A stretch of DNA of 64,000 nt from Flavobacteriales bacterium. Lineage in GTDB: Bacteria > Bacteroidota > Bacteroidia > Flavobacteriales > UBA7312. Of this stretch, positions 9,401 to 19,080 are shown in pieces (position 1 is the first letter of the stretch; every line of letters starts with the position of its first letter). Position numbers and translations under genes: made by a program. The notes under the pieces are model-generated. The model did not search any database. It was not told where the DNA came from and saw only the letters and a program-made list of their open reading frames with translations. The DNA lies in assembly GCA_016779995.1 (NCBI GenBank), contig JADHMO010000004.1, forward strand, positions 109,176-173,175. The letters are read 5' to 3'.

Positions 9401-9474
9401 TCCTCCTTAGCTCAGTTGGTTAGAGCATCTGACTGTTAATCAGAGGGTCCTTGGTTCGAGCCCAAGAGGGGGAG
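9401..9474 (+). tRNA. tRNA-Asn (anticodon GTT)
   Basis: A complete cloverleaf can be folded over 74 nt: 7-bp acceptor (TCCTCCT with AGGGGGA, one G-T pair), D arm GCTC/GAGC, anticodon stem TCTGA/TCAGA with loop CTGTTAA (anticodon GTT at 9435-9437), and T arm CTTGG-TTCGAGC-CCAAG. The discriminator is G at 9474; the 3' CCA is not encoded. Confidence 0.97.
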
Positions 9475-9482
9475 CAAAAGAC

Positions 9483-9512
9483 AAGGCGATTACGAAAGTA
9501 GTCGCCTTTTTT
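9483..9512 (+). terminator. Rho-independent terminator of tRNA-Asn
   Basis: An 11-bp stem (AAGGCGATTAC with GTAGTCGCCTT, one G-T pair) closed by a GAAA tetraloop and followed by six T. It begins 9 bp after the tRNA. Confidence 0.93.
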
Positions 9513-9557
9513 GTTTGGTTTTTTTATCTTGCAACAAGTAAATTCAAGTTGATATCC

Positions 9558-10292
9558 ATGACGTTTCTTTTTCGCTTCTTATATTTTATCAAGAGAAAAA
9601 TAAGAGCCTTATTCGTTTTAAGGAAAATTCATTTTATTGGTGATAGTCATACAGAGGTGTTTTGGAATATGGAGTTTTCTCCATGGTATTTCTGGAGGCT
9701 TACTCCAAAAATAAAAGTTGTTCACGGTGCCACAGCCACAGGTTTGGCAAACCCTAATAGCAAAACTCAAGCTCTTGGTATTTTTGAAAATTACTTAAAA
9801 GAAGAAGTTAAAAAAGACGATTATGTCGTTTTTCAGTTGGGTGAGGTGGATTGTGGTTTTGCGATTTGGTATCGAGCTGAGAAACATGGGTTAAGTATTC
9901 AAAAACAAACTCAATTAGCGATAGATAATTATTCTAGTCTAATTCAAAAGTCAAGTGCTATCAATGATAAAAAAACCATTATCTGCAGTGCTGTACTCCC
10001 CACCATACAAGAGGGGAGTAATTTTGGAGAAGTGGCCAATCTTAGAAAAGAGGTAAAGGCCAACATTAAAGAAAGAACTCAGCTAACCTTAGACTTTAAT
10101 AAAATGCTGAGGCAATTAGCAGAGAAAAACCGCTTAGCTTTTATAGATTTGGATCAATCTCTTTTAAATGAAAAAACTAGCATTATTCACTCCAAATTTT
10201 TACATAAAGATTCTACTAATCATCACTTAGACCCCTCTAGTCTAGCTAAAATTATTTCAAGGGAGTTAAATTTTATAATCTCAAAATTCTAA
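9558..10292 (+). CDS. SGNH/GDSL-like hydrolase or related protein
   Basis: 244 residues from the ATG at 9558; a TTG three codons earlier is less likely. The motif HFIGDSHTEVFW near residue 30 is the block I (GDS) nucleophile region of SGNH hydrolases; QLGEVDCGF near 95 occupies the place of the block III Gly-Asn strand, and a C-terminal DSTNHHLDP supplies a candidate Asp-His pair. Such proteins de-acylate glycans or other substrates, but here no specific substrate can be named. Monocistronic between tRNA-Asn and the nitrate island; no clear signal peptide, although the N-terminus is hydrophobic and basic. Confidence 0.6.
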   Translation: MTFLFRFLYFIKRKIRALFVLRKIHFIGDSHTEVFWNMEFSPWYFWRLTPKIKVVHGATATGLANPNSKTQALGIFENYLKEEVKKDDYVVFQLGEVDCGFAIWYRAEKHGLSIQKQTQLAIDNYSSLIQKSSAINDKKTIICSAVLPTIQEGSNFGEVANLRKEVKANIKERTQLTLDFNKMLRQLAEKNRLAFIDLDQSLLNEKTSIIHSKFLHKDSTNHHLDPSSLAKIISRELNFIISKF

Positions 10293-10568
10293 TTAAACTG
10301 CTGTAGTATTCAATACATCATCTGTTTAAAGTTCTTTTTGGACGTATTTACCTTCTGAACGCCATATTCTTTCTATATTAATTACCACCAATAGTAGTTT
10401 GGCCATATTTTAAATGTTGTAATGTGCTCAAAAATCTCTTTTTAAAATAGCCATTATAATCAAGTTTATGTAAAAAAGAGGGGTAATAAGGTGATTAAAT
10501 CAAGAATTTATATAAATAATTTTTTGTTAATGATTTTTCTCTAATGTTGGTTTGTATATCGTTAAAAC
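10293..10568. other. Non-coding leader region of the nitrate reductase operon
   Basis: AT-rich intergenic stretch between the SGNH gene and the first Fnr-type box. I see no convincing coding frame, RNA gene or terminator. A TGA-N5-TCA near-palindrome at 10492-10502 has the wrong spacing for the box used in this island. Confidence 0.5.
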
Positions 10569-10582
10569 ATGAGCCACATCAT
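10569..10582 (+). promoter_or_regulatory. Fnr-type operator of the cytochrome c-narGHJI operon
   Basis: ATGAGCCACATCAT, palindrome ATGA-N6-TCAT. A partial -7 element GAATCTTG (10605-10612, four of six matches to TAnnTTTG) is centred exactly 33 bp downstream, the spacing seen at the other boxes in this island. The start codon of the first gene is at 10653, giving a leader of about 35 nt. Confidence 0.7.
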
Positions 10583-10652
10583 TTTTTGAGTCCAAGGCTA
10601 TTCCGAATCTTGTAGTAAGAAAAATTAATAGTAATTTTTAAACTACTACTCA

Positions 10653-11486
10653 ATGAAAAAATACAATTCGTTTTGGTTTGTTATAGGATTAGTTTTAGCG
10701 TCATTTCTTATCGCAGAGGCTCAAGATGGAGAAGCTCTTTACAATCAAAATTGTACCGCCTGCCATAAGTTTGGACAAAAACTAATTGGTCCTGATTTGA
10801 TTGGTATCAATGAAAAAAGAAGTGAAAAATGGTTAATTGAATTTATTCGTTCGTCACAATCAATGATTAAATCAGGTGATGCTGAAGCAGTAGCAATCTT
10901 TGAAGAGTTTAATCAAATGGTTATGAACGACCAAACTCATTTGAGTGATGCAGATATCAAAGCAATACTAGCACATATCGAAAGTCAAAGCTCTTCAGAA
11001 GCTGGTAACAGTGAAACAGCTGAGCCTATTGAAGAGGTTGTTATAGAATACACACAAGAAGATATTGATAAAGGTAAGTTGTTGTTTTCTGGAAAAGAAC
11101 AATTTGCAAATGGTGGTGCTTCGTGTATAAGTTGTCATAATGTTACTAATGATGAACTTATTAGTGGTGGTTTACTAGCCAAAGACCTTACAAAAGCTTT
11201 TAGTCGCATGGGTGATGCTGGTGTGAGTAGTATTATCTCGTCTTCGCCTTTTCCTGTTATGTCCACAGCCTACCAAAACAATCCTTTAGATAGTATAGAA
11301 ATCGTTCAACTAACCGCTTTTTTAAAACACGCAGATGAGGTGAGTGCTGAACAAATGGAAAACAATGGCAATGCTTTGTTTGTTTTTGGAGGAGGAGGGG
11401 GTATTATTATACTCTTCCTTTTAATTGGATTGGTTTGGGCAAGACGACTAAGAAACTCGGTAAAAGAAGATATTTATAACAGATAA
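10653..11486 (+). CDS. Membrane-anchored di-haem cytochrome c of the nitrate reductase operon
   Basis: 277 residues. Signal peptide (about 1-24), then two c-type haem motifs: CTACH near residue 35 and CISCH near 159, each in its own cytochrome c domain, with an acidic linker (Glu/Thr-rich, about 115-130). A glycine run followed by a hydrophobic helix (about 245-267) and the basic end WARRLRN anchors it with the haem domains outside the cytoplasm. It starts 22 bp ahead of narG. Thermus has a di-haem NarC cotranscribed with narGHJI, and this protein is the likely counterpart passing quinol-derived electrons to or from NarI; that role is inference. Confidence 0.88.
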   Translation: MKKYNSFWFVIGLVLASFLIAEAQDGEALYNQNCTACHKFGQKLIGPDLIGINEKRSEKWLIEFIRSSQSMIKSGDAEAVAIFEEFNQMVMNDQTHLSDADIKAILAHIESQSSSEAGNSETAEPIEEVVIEYTQEDIDKGKLLFSGKEQFANGGASCISCHNVTNDELISGGLLAKDLTKAFSRMGDAGVSSIISSSPFPVMSTAYQNNPLDSIEIVQLTAFLKHADEVSAEQMENNGNALFVFGGGGGIIILFLLIGLVWARRLRNSVKEDIYNR

Positions 11487-11508
11487 TAAATTAACAAAAC
11501 AATATATT

Positions 11509-14500
11509 ATGAGTTGGATAGAAGACATCATATCACCTAAAACACGAAAGTGGGAAGAATTTTACAGAAATAGATGGCAATACGACAAAGTTATTAGAAG
11601 TACGCATGGCGTTAACTGTACTGGTGGCTGTTCGTGGGCTATACATGTAAAAGATGGTGTTGTTGTTTGGGAAATGCAGCAATTGGATTACCCACAATTT
11701 AATAAAGAAGTACCCCCTTACGAGCCTAGGGGTTGTCAAAGAGGTATTTCATACTCTTGGTATTTGTATAGTCCTATACGTGTAAAATACCCTATTGTAA
11801 GAGGTGCTCTAATTGATTTATTTCGTGTAGAAAAAGAAAAAGCTGGTGGCGATGCAGTACAGGCTTGGGCAAATTTACAAGCAGACCCTCAAAAAAGACA
11901 CCGTTACCAAAGAGCTAGAGGAAAAGGTGGTTTTAGAAGAGTACATTGGGATGAGATTACTGAGCTAATCGCAGCCTCAAATATTTATACTGTTCAAAAG
12001 TACGGTCCTGATCGTCTTATAGGTTTTTCTCCTATTCCGGCTATGAGTATGTTAAGCTACGCCTCAGGAGCAAGGTATCTACAATTAATGGGTGGTGTAA
12101 ATCTAAGTTTTTACGATTGGTATTGTGACTTGCCAAACGCTTTCCCAGAGATATGGGGAGAACAAACTGATGTATGTGAAAGTGCTGATTGGTACAAGTC
12201 TAAATATATCATTTCGATGGGTGCTAATCTCGGCATGACTAGAACACCTGATATTCATTTCTTTTCTGAAGCGAGACACAATGGTACAAAAACAGTAGTA
12301 ATGTCACCAGACTTTAGTATGGTCGCAAAACACGCCGATCAATGGTTGCCATTACACGCTGGTTCAGACGGTGCTTTTTGGATGGCGGTAACTCATGTTA
12401 TTCTAAAAGAATTTCATGTTGATAGACAAGTTCCTTACTTCATAGATTATGTAAAACGATTTACTGATTGTCCGTTTCTAATTAAGCTTAATAAAAATGG
12501 GGACAATTACTTACCTGGAAAAATGGTGCGTGTTAATGAGGTTGTGAACTTTAAAAACGTTGAAAATAGCGATTGGAAGTTTTTAAATTTTGACTCCAAA
12601 ACAGGCAGCTTGGTTTCTCCGATGGGAACATCGGGTTATCGTTGGCAGGAAGAAAAAGGAAAATGGAACCTCAATTTTAATGATGGTGAAACTGGTAAAG
12701 AATACGATCCAGAATTAACTTTAATTGAAAACAATGATGATATCCTTCAGGTTGAATTCACCGAATACGGCTTAGATAAAAAGGCAGTTCGTGGAGTTCC
12801 TGTGAGATATATTGTTGATAAAGAAGGCAATAAAGTTCCAGTAACAACTATCTACGATGTTACTATGGCACAATACGGTGTTGGTAGAGGTTTAGAAGGG
12901 GATTATCCTTCGTCATATGACGACAAAGACAGTGCCTACACCCCTGCATGGCAAGAAATCTTTACAGGACTTAGTCAAAAAGAAGTTATTCAAATTTCTC
13001 GTGAATGGGCAAATACGGCAGAGAAAACAGAAGGGGCGTGTATGGTAATAGTTGGTGCTGCAATCAATCACTGGTTCCACAACAACTTAATGTATCGCTC
13101 ATCAATAATGGCTCAAATGCTAACGGGTTGTAATGGAAAAAATGGTGGAGGAATGAACCATTATGTTGGACAGGAAAAATTAGCCCCTATGGACTCTTGG
13201 GCAACCATAATGAGTTCTAAAGATTGGGGAACAGCTCCAAGGTTACAACAAGGTCCTATTTGGCATTATATCAACTCCTCACAATGGAGGTATGATGGCA
13301 ATCAAAAATACTATAACTCATCGCCTGAGAATAAACTCGCTAATATGCATAGTGCTGACTGGGCGGTTATGTCAGTTCGAAATGGTTGGATGCCTTACTA
13401 CCCACAATACAATAAGAGTAATTACGATATTGTTAGAGAGGCTCAAGAGGCTGGACATACGACTGACGAGGCTATGCGTAAGCATATTGTCAATCAGTTA
13501 AAAGACGGCTCCTTGGTACATTCTGTGGCTCAACCAGACGAAGAGATTAACTTCCCTAGAGTGTGGTTTATATGGAGAGGTAATGCCATTGGTACATCAG
13601 CCAAAGGACATGAGTATTTCTTAGACCATTATTTAGGCACACATAACAATAAAATTGCAGATGAGGTGGCTGGTGACGTTGTACAAGATATTGAATTTAA
13701 GAAAGAAGGTGCTAGAGGAAAAATGGACCTGGTGATTGATATCAACTTTAGAATGGACACTTCAGCCTTGTATTCTGACATTGTTCTGCCAACTGCCTCT
13801 TGGTATGAAAAAGCCGATATCAACTCAACAGACATGCATTCGTTTATTCACCCCCTTTCTGAGGCTATTCCACCAGTATGGGAGGCAAAAACGGACTGGC
13901 AAATTTTTCAAGGTTTAGCCAAAAAAGTTCAAGAAATGGCACCTCATTACTTACCTGATGTCATGAAGGATGTTGTAAATGTGCCATTGGTTCATGATTC
14001 AAAAGATGAAATTAGCCAAACTAATTTACAAGATTGGAGTAAAGGAGAGTGCGAAGCTATTCCTGGCAAAACAATGCATAAAATTGTATTTAAGGATAGG
14101 GATTACACCAAAATATATGACAAATTTATTTCTTTGGGTAAAGGGGTTGCAGAAAACGGATTGGGCGCACACGGAAATTCTTACAAATGTGAAGATGTCT
14201 ACCAAGAAATGTTGCAAAGAAGACAACACATATCCAAATGGGATGATGGAACAGAATACCCTTCATTAAAAGAAGATGTTGAAGCTATAAACGCAATATT
14301 GAAACTATCAACACTAACAAACGGTAAGTTAAGTAAGCGTTGTTATGAGAATATGGCAGAAAAAATCGGTGTCCCAGAAATTGCCAAGTTAGGAGACGCT
14401 TATGAAAGTGTTCAAATGGAATATATGGACCTTCAAGCACAACCTAAACGCTATAATTCTTCTCCTTTATGGTCTGGTCTTATGCATGATGGCAGAACCT

Positions 14501-15150
14501 ATGCCGCCTACACATACAATGTTGACATGTTTGTCCCTTGGAGAACACTTACGGGAAGACAGCATTTTTACTTAGATCATGATGCTTATATCGCTTTTGG
14601 AGAGCATCTATCGACCTATAAACCTTCACCTACCCCCGAAGCTTATGGCGACCTGAGGGTTACTGTAAATGATGGTAAAGCAAAAATGCTTAACTGCCTT
14701 ACTCCGCATGGAAAATGGCACATTCACTCCACTTATGGAGATACATTAAGAATGCTTACGCTTTCTAGAGGGGCTGAGCCTTGCTGGATTAGTGAGGTAG
14801 ATGCTGCCGAATTAGGAATAAACGATAACGACCACGTAGAAGTTTATAATGACCATGGTACATATGTGGCAAGGGCTTGTGTAAGTTCTCGTATTCCTAA
14901 AGGTGTATGTATTGTATATCACGCTGTAGAAAGGACGTATAACATCCCTAAGTCACAAGAAAGAAGGGGTAAAAATGGTGAGCCAAGACGAGGGGGTATG
15001 AACAATTCTTTTACAAGGGTACACCTTAAGCCAAATTTAATGTGTGGTGGTTACGGTCAATTTACCTATCACTTCAACTATTGGGGGCCAGTAGGCGTCA
15101 ATAGAGACACCCATGTGTTGGTTCGTAAAATGGAAAAAGTAGAATATTAA
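11509..15150 (+). CDS. narG: Respiratory nitrate reductase, catalytic alpha subunit
   Basis: 1213 residues, close to the usual 1220-1250. Molybdenum bis-MGD enzyme reducing nitrate to nitrite. The FS0 cluster ligands are His33, Cys37, Cys41 ([12 protein letters not shown]) and Cys76 (EPRGCQRG). Asp221 in [10 protein letters not shown] corresponds to the Mo-ligand Asp222 of E. coli NarG. MGD-contact motifs such as [16 protein letters not shown] are strongly conserved. There is no twin-arginine leader, so the enzyme should face the cytoplasm, in keeping with two NarK transporters in the island. narG precedes narH by 19 bp. Confidence 0.98.
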   Translation: MSWIEDIISPKTRKWEEFYRNRWQYDKVIRSTHGVNCTGGCSWAIHVKDGVVVWEMQQLDYPQFNKEVPPYEPRGCQRGISYSWYLYSPIRVKYPIVRGALIDLFRVEKEKAGGDAVQAWANLQADPQKRHRYQRARGKGGFRRVHWDEITELIAASNIYTVQKYGPDRLIGFSPIPAMSMLSYASGARYLQLMGGVNLSFYDWYCDLPNAFPEIWGEQTDVCESADWYKSKYIISMGANLGMTRTPDIHFFSEARHNGTKTVVMSPDFSMVAKHADQWLPLHAGSDGAFWMAVTHVILKEFHVDRQVPYFIDYVKRFTDCPFLIKLNKNGDNYLPGKMVRVNEVVNFKNVENSDWKFLNFDSKTGSLVSPMGTSGYRWQEEKGKWNLNFNDGETGKEYDPELTLIENNDDILQVEFTEYGLDKKAVRGVPVRYIVDKEGNKVPVTTIYDVTMAQYGVGRGLEGDYPSSYDDKDSAYTPAWQEIFTGLSQKEVIQISREWANTAEKTEGACMVIVGAAINHWFHNNLMYRSSIMAQMLTGCNGKNGGGMNHYVGQEKLAPMDSWATIMSSKDWGTAPRLQQGPIWHYINSSQWRYDGNQKYYNSSPENKLANMHSADWAVMSVRNGWMPYYPQYNKSNYDIVREAQEAGHTTDEAMRKHIVNQLKDGSLVHSVAQPDEEINFPRVWFIWRGNAIGTSAKGHEYFLDHYLGTHNNKIADEVAGDVVQDIEFKKEGARGKMDLVIDINFRMDTSALYSDIVLPTASWYEKADINSTDMHSFIHPLSEAIPPVWEAKTDWQIFQGLAKKVQEMAPHYLPDVMKDVVNVPLVHDSKDEISQTNLQDWSKGECEAIPGKTMHKIVFKDRDYTKIYDKFISLGKGVAENGLGAHGNSYKCEDVYQEMLQRRQHISKWDDGTEYPSLKEDVEAINAILKLSTLTNGKLSKRCYENMAEKIGVPEIAKLGDAYESVQMEYMDLQAQPKRYNSSPLWSGLMHDGRTYAAYTYNVDMFVPWRTLTGRQHFYLDHDAYIAFGEHLSTYKPSPTPEAYGDLRVTVNDGKAKMLNCLTPHGKWHIHSTYGDTLRMLTLSRGAEPCWISEVDAAELGINDNDHVEVYNDHGTYVARACVSSRIPKGVCIVYHAVERTYNIPKSQERRGKNGEPRRGGMNNSFTRVHLKPNLMCGGYGQFTYHFNYWGPVGVNRDTHVLVRKMEKVEY

Positions 15151-15169
15151 TAAAGAAATAGATAGTATT

Positions 15170-16663
15170 ATGGATATTAGGTCGCAAATTTCAATGGTTT
15201 TTCATTTAGACAAATGTATTGGTTGTCACACTTGCTCTGTCGCTTGTAAAAACATCTGGACAGATAGAAAGGGTGCTGAATACATGTGGTGGAATAATGT
15301 AGAAACAAAACCAGGAACTGGATACCCCACAAAATGGGAAGATCAAGATATTTACCAAGGGGGGTGGGAAAAAAACGGCGATACTGTTTCTTTAAAAGGT
15401 GCTGGAAAATTAAAAGGTTTGAAAAACATCTTTCACAATCCTAATATGCCAGTATTAGATGATTATTACCACCCATGGAGATATAAATACGAAGATTTAT
15501 TTACCTCGCCAGAGGGAGATGACCAACCTATTGGAAGGGCGGTTTCATTAATTACTGGTGAGCCTATGGAAATTAAGGCTGGTCCTAACTGGGATGATGA
15601 CTTGGGTGGTTCGCCAGACTATGCGCGTAAAGATACCAACTTCAAAAGCTTGAGTAATGCCGAACAAGAGGCTATGTTTCAGTTAGAAAAGATGACAATG
15701 ATGTATCTGCCTCGAATATGTAACCACTGCCTTAATCCGGCTTGTGTGGCGTCATGTCCTTCTGGTGCTTTATACAAAAGGGGTGAGGATGGTGTTGTTC
15801 TCATTAATCAAGAGCGTTGTAGAGCGTGGAGAATGTGTGTGACTGCTTGTCCCTATAAAAAAACATATTACAATTGGAGTAGTGGTAAGTCTGAAAAGTG
15901 TATCCTTTGCTATCCAAGACTGGAGTCGGGTCAAGCTCCTGCATGTATGCATTCTTGTGTTGGGCGTATTAGATATCTTGGTGTTATGCTATACGATGCA
16001 GACAAAATTCATGAGGTAGCATCTTGCGACGAAAAAGATTTAGTGGATAAGCAGCTAGATATATACCTAGACCCCAATGACCCTAAGGTTATAGAAGAGG
16101 CTAAAAAATGTGGAATAGCTGAATCTACTATAAAGGCTGCTCAAGACTCGCCGGTGTACAAGTTTGTTAAAGAGTGGGAAATTGCACTTCCTTTACATCC
16201 AGAGTTTAGAACTATCCCTAACCTATTTTATGTTCCTCCAATGCTACCCGGAATGGCTCAGGTTGACGGCGATGGGGTATATGAGTCAAGTTCTAAGTCT
16301 TTGTTTCCAAGTATTGACGAAAATCGATTGCCAATGAAGTATATCGCCTCCTTATTTTCTGCGGGAGATACCGATATTGTAAGAAAAGTATACGACAAAA
16401 TGATGGCTGTTAAGGTTCATCGTAGAGCAGAAACAGTCGGAGATTTACCTCAAGATGAGGTCAAGGATTTGATGGCAAAAGCAAAAATTAATGGAGATTC
16501 CGCAAACGCTATCTATAGGCTAACATCGCTTGCCACCTTTGAGGAGCGTTTCGTTATTCCGCCCGCTCATAGAGAGGAGTCTATTGAAATGCTTGAGGCT
16601 ACAGCTGAGTTTAAAGGAGAAAATGGATTTGGATTTAAAGAAAGACCTGCTAGAGGATTATAA
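15170..16663 (+). CDS. narH: Respiratory nitrate reductase, iron-sulfur beta subunit
   Basis: 497 residues. Carries four Fe-S clusters linking NarI haems to NarG. Cysteine groups: CIGCHTCSVACK near residue 16; CNHCLNPACVASCP near 184; CRAWRMCVTACP near 218, where Trp replaces the second Cys as in NarH proteins and makes that cluster [3Fe-4S]; and CILCYPRLESGQAPACMHSC near 245. Its stop shares one base with the narJ start (TAATG). Confidence 0.97.
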   Translation: MDIRSQISMVFHLDKCIGCHTCSVACKNIWTDRKGAEYMWWNNVETKPGTGYPTKWEDQDIYQGGWEKNGDTVSLKGAGKLKGLKNIFHNPNMPVLDDYYHPWRYKYEDLFTSPEGDDQPIGRAVSLITGEPMEIKAGPNWDDDLGGSPDYARKDTNFKSLSNAEQEAMFQLEKMTMMYLPRICNHCLNPACVASCPSGALYKRGEDGVVLINQERCRAWRMCVTACPYKKTYYNWSSGKSEKCILCYPRLESGQAPACMHSCVGRIRYLGVMLYDADKIHEVASCDEKDLVDKQLDIYLDPNDPKVIEEAKKCGIAESTIKAAQDSPVYKFVKEWEIALPLHPEFRTIPNLFYVPPMLPGMAQVDGDGVYESSSKSLFPSIDENRLPMKYIASLFSAGDTDIVRKVYDKMMAVKVHRRAETVGDLPQDEVKDLMAKAKINGDSANAIYRLTSLATFEERFVIPPAHREESIEMLEATAEFKGENGFGFKERPARGL

Positions 16664-17340
16664 TGAAAGAGCAATATTTAACATTAGCAGAAATATTCAA
16701 GTACCCCAAAAAGGGCTATGTTGAAAACGTCAAGAAGTGTTCGGCTTTTTTAAATCGTTACTACCCAGAGGCGGGCTCTTCGTTTAAGCGATTTTTGAGC
16801 TATGTAGAAGGTAAAGATTTGTTCGAAATTGAAGAGGTTTTTGGTTTTACATTTCATATTCAAGCCATTTGCTATTTAGATATCGGCTATGTTTTATTTG
16901 GTGAAGATTACTCTAGAGGAGAGTTTTTGGTTAATATGAAAAATGAACAGTTAAAACTTAAACACGACTGTGGAGAGGAATTAGCAGACAACTTGCCTCA
17001 CGTTTTACATCTTATCGCTGTTTCTGAAGACAAAACTTTTGTGGACGAATTGGTTCAAATCGCACTTATTCCTGCGGTAGAAAAAATGCTAGAAGAATTT
17101 GAGACTGGAAGAATGGCCTTAAAGAATAAGGTTATGAAGAAAAAACAAAAAGCCATCATTATGGAAAATATTTCTGATGGTAATATTTATCAAAACGCTT
17201 TACAAGCACTATTGATGGTGTTAAAAACAGATTTTAACAATGATTCTGAAATCCCCGCCTACTCGGCAACGCCTGTTGGTCTTGCTAATTTATGTGGCGG
17301 TGGCTGCTCATTTACAACAACTAAAACTACGAAAAAATGA
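16663..17340 (+). CDS. narJ: Nitrate reductase assembly chaperone
   Basis: 225 residues. NarJ/TorD-fold helical chaperone that holds apo-NarGH during molybdenum cofactor insertion before membrane docking. Recognisable are the start LTLAEIFKYPKKGYVENV, the central FGFTFHIQAICYLDIGYVLFGEDYSRGEFL block, and the helix LPHVLHLIA. It overlaps narI by 4 bp (ATGA). The Cys-rich tail (LCGGGC) is a small oddity of unknown meaning. Confidence 0.93.
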   Translation: MKEQYLTLAEIFKYPKKGYVENVKKCSAFLNRYYPEAGSSFKRFLSYVEGKDLFEIEEVFGFTFHIQAICYLDIGYVLFGEDYSRGEFLVNMKNEQLKLKHDCGEELADNLPHVLHLIAVSEDKTFVDELVQIALIPAVEKMLEEFETGRMALKNKVMKKKQKAIIMENISDGNIYQNALQALLMVLKTDFNNDSEIPAYSATPVGLANLCGGGCSFTTTKTTKK

Positions 17341-18296
17341 TGTTATTAGATTCGCTTATTTTTGAAAAAACAATTAATTATTCTCTTATTGGACTTGCGG
17401 TTATTATTTTGGGGCTTACCCTATTTGTTGTTTATAAAATTTGGCCTGTTGTTGAGGAAAAACGCATGAGGATTAAACCCAAAGCCAACAACTATGTCAA
17501 TGTACTTTTAAGTATGTTAATCGCCGCTTCATTTATTGTGTTTTTAATCAAAGAAGGATTAGAAAATAATGTTGGCATGTTAGACTATTTTCTCTTTTCT
17601 ATATTTCCATATATAACCGTTGTTATTTTCATAATAGGATCAATTTATCGATACAAGAAAAGAGGTTTTCAAGTTTCTTCGTTATCTTCACAGTTTTTAG
17701 AGAGAAAAAAATTGTTTTGGGGTAGTCAGCCGTTCCACTGGGGTTTAATGGTCTTGTTTTTTGGACACCTCATCGCATTTCTATTTCCAAAAGCCTTATT
17801 GGCTTGGAATGGAGAGCCGGTGCGTTTAATTATATTAGAAATATCGTCTTTTGTATTTGGTTTATCAGCACTAATTGGCTTAATTCTACTCATCAAGCGT
17901 CGATTGGAAAGCAAAATGATTGTTGTCTCGACAAACAAAATGGATATGTTAGTATATACCGTGTTAATAGTTCAATTTGTTTCTGGTCTTGGTATAGCTT
18001 ATTTTGAGCGTTGGGGATCGTCGTGGTTTGCTGGTGTTTTAACACCTTATCTAAGGTCTATTTTTGCATTTAATCCTGAAATTAGTGCTGTAAGCGAGAT
18101 GCCGTGGATAATACAAATTCACATCTTTTCGGCTTTCTTTATTGTGGCTATAATTCCTTTTACTCGATTTGTGCACTTTTTGGTTGCACCAATAGACTAT
18201 ATATGGAGAAAATACCAATTGGTCATTTGGAATTGGAATAAAGATAAAATCCGTAAATCTACAGACTACTTCTACGGAAGAAAACCAGAAAATTAA
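17337..18296 (+). CDS. narI: Respiratory nitrate reductase, di-haem b gamma subunit with N-terminal extension
   Basis: 319 residues, against about 225 for E. coli NarI. Residues about 83-300 align with the canonical five-helix NarI; the four b-haem ligands are His134 and His144 (FHWGLMVLFFGH) and His262 and His280 (IHIFSAFF...RFVHFLVAP). The first about 80 residues are extra and contain two hydrophobic segments (about 15-35 and 54-71) joined by a basic loop, EKRMRIKPKANN. Oxidises quinol and feeds NarH. The 3' end overlaps the convergent fnr gene by 4 bp. Confidence 0.95.
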   Translation: MMLLDSLIFEKTINYSLIGLAVIILGLTLFVVYKIWPVVEEKRMRIKPKANNYVNVLLSMLIAASFIVFLIKEGLENNVGMLDYFLFSIFPYITVVIFIIGSIYRYKKRGFQVSSLSSQFLERKKLFWGSQPFHWGLMVLFFGHLIAFLFPKALLAWNGEPVRLIILEISSFVFGLSALIGLILLIKRRLESKMIVVSTNKMDMLVYTVLIVQFVSGLGIAYFERWGSSWFAGVLTPYLRSIFAFNPEISAVSEMPWIIQIHIFSAFFIVAIIPFTRFVHFLVAPIDYIWRKYQLVIWNWNKDKIRKSTDYFYGRKPEN

Positions 18297-19012
18297 TCGT
18301 AAATGTTTGCGGTCTCGACAAGACGGCTCATATTTACCAAGCCTATGGATTTACCTTTTAGGTGTATGATGCCTTTTTTGTTGAGCTCTGATAGTGTTCG
18401 TATGGTTGTTTCTGTTGTTACTCCCGATAGGTCTCCAATTTCTCGTCTACTAAGTTTTACAGTAAGGTAGCCGTCTTCAGTAAGACCAAACTTTTCTTTT
18501 AGAATTAATAACGATTCGCTAACCCTTTGAATAACAGGCTTTTGTTTTAGGTTGATTATTTTTTTCTCCGACTCTTTTAGGTTTTGTGTTAGCATTTGAA
18601 TAACATTATAAGAAAGGTTTTTGTTGTTTTCTAGCATTTCTAAAAATGTCTTTTTTGAAATATAACAAAGTATCGAGTCTTCAAGAGCTGATGCGGTTGC
18701 ATAGTATGGCTCATTGCTTAACAATGAGCGATAACCAATAACGTCTCCTTCTTTGGCAAAACGAACGATTTGCTCTTTGGCTTCAACACCAAGTTTATGA
18801 ATTTTTACCTTTCCTTTATAAACACAATACAAACCGTGACCACGAGTGCCTTCGGTAAAAATATGTTGCCCTTTTTTATAGCAACACCCCCCTTTTTCTT
18901 TGCTTGTCTTGTCTAGTTCTAATACTGACAAGGTGTTGAACAATTGGTTGTCACACCTTGAGTCGCATTCAGTACAATGTGGTGTTTCAATTATATTATT
19001 TGGCTTTGTCAT
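18293..19012 (-). CDS. Crp/Fnr-family regulator with cluster-type cysteines
   Basis: 239 residues. A cyclic-nucleotide-type beta-roll (about 45-135) is followed by a winged helix. N-terminal Cys13, Cys16 and Cys20 (CTECDSRC) plus Cys116 (DSILCYIS) sit where E. coli FNR has its [4Fe-4S] ligands (Cys20, 23, 29, 122); an extra Cys43-Cys44 pair precedes the beta-roll. The recognition helix SGVTTETTIRTLSEL keeps Glu201 and Arg205 (FNR Glu209, Arg213), but Ile204 replaces FNR Ser212. This is the obvious candidate to bind the ATGA-N6-TCAT boxes in this island. No such box precedes its own gene, so it may be made constitutively. Confidence 0.9.
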   Translation of the reverse strand: MTKPNNIIETPHCTECDSRCDNQLFNTLSVLELDKTSKEKGGCCYKKGQHIFTEGTRGHGLYCVYKGKVKIHKLGVEAKEQIVRFAKEGDVIGYRSLLSNEPYYATASALEDSILCYISKKTFLEMLENNKNLSYNVIQMLTQNLKESEKKIINLKQKPVIQRVSESLLILKEKFGLTEDGYLTVKLSRREIGDLSGVTTETTIRTLSELNKKGIIHLKGKSIGLVNMSRLVETANIYD

Positions 19013-19039
19013 TTTAAGGGACGTTAAATTTTTCTATTA

Positions 19040-19047
19040 CAAAATTA
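19040..19047 (-). promoter_or_regulatory. Probable -7 element of the fnr-like gene
   Basis: TAATTTTG on the minus strand, a perfect TAnnTTTG match 27 bp upstream of the start codon. No ATGA-N6-TCAT box is nearby. Confidence 0.45.
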
Positions 19048-19080
19048 CAAATATTAAACAGTCTTTAATGGTGGCTATAC

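Noticed and set aside
10492..10502. TGATTAAATCA, an Fnr-like near-palindrome upstream of the nar operon
   Set aside because: The half-site spacing (TGA-N5-TCA) differs from the N6 spacing of the five consistent boxes and there is no -7 element at the right distance.
13629..14269. Several open frames on both strands inside narG
   Set aside because: They lie entirely within a perfectly conserved 1213-residue gene and have no recognisable features.
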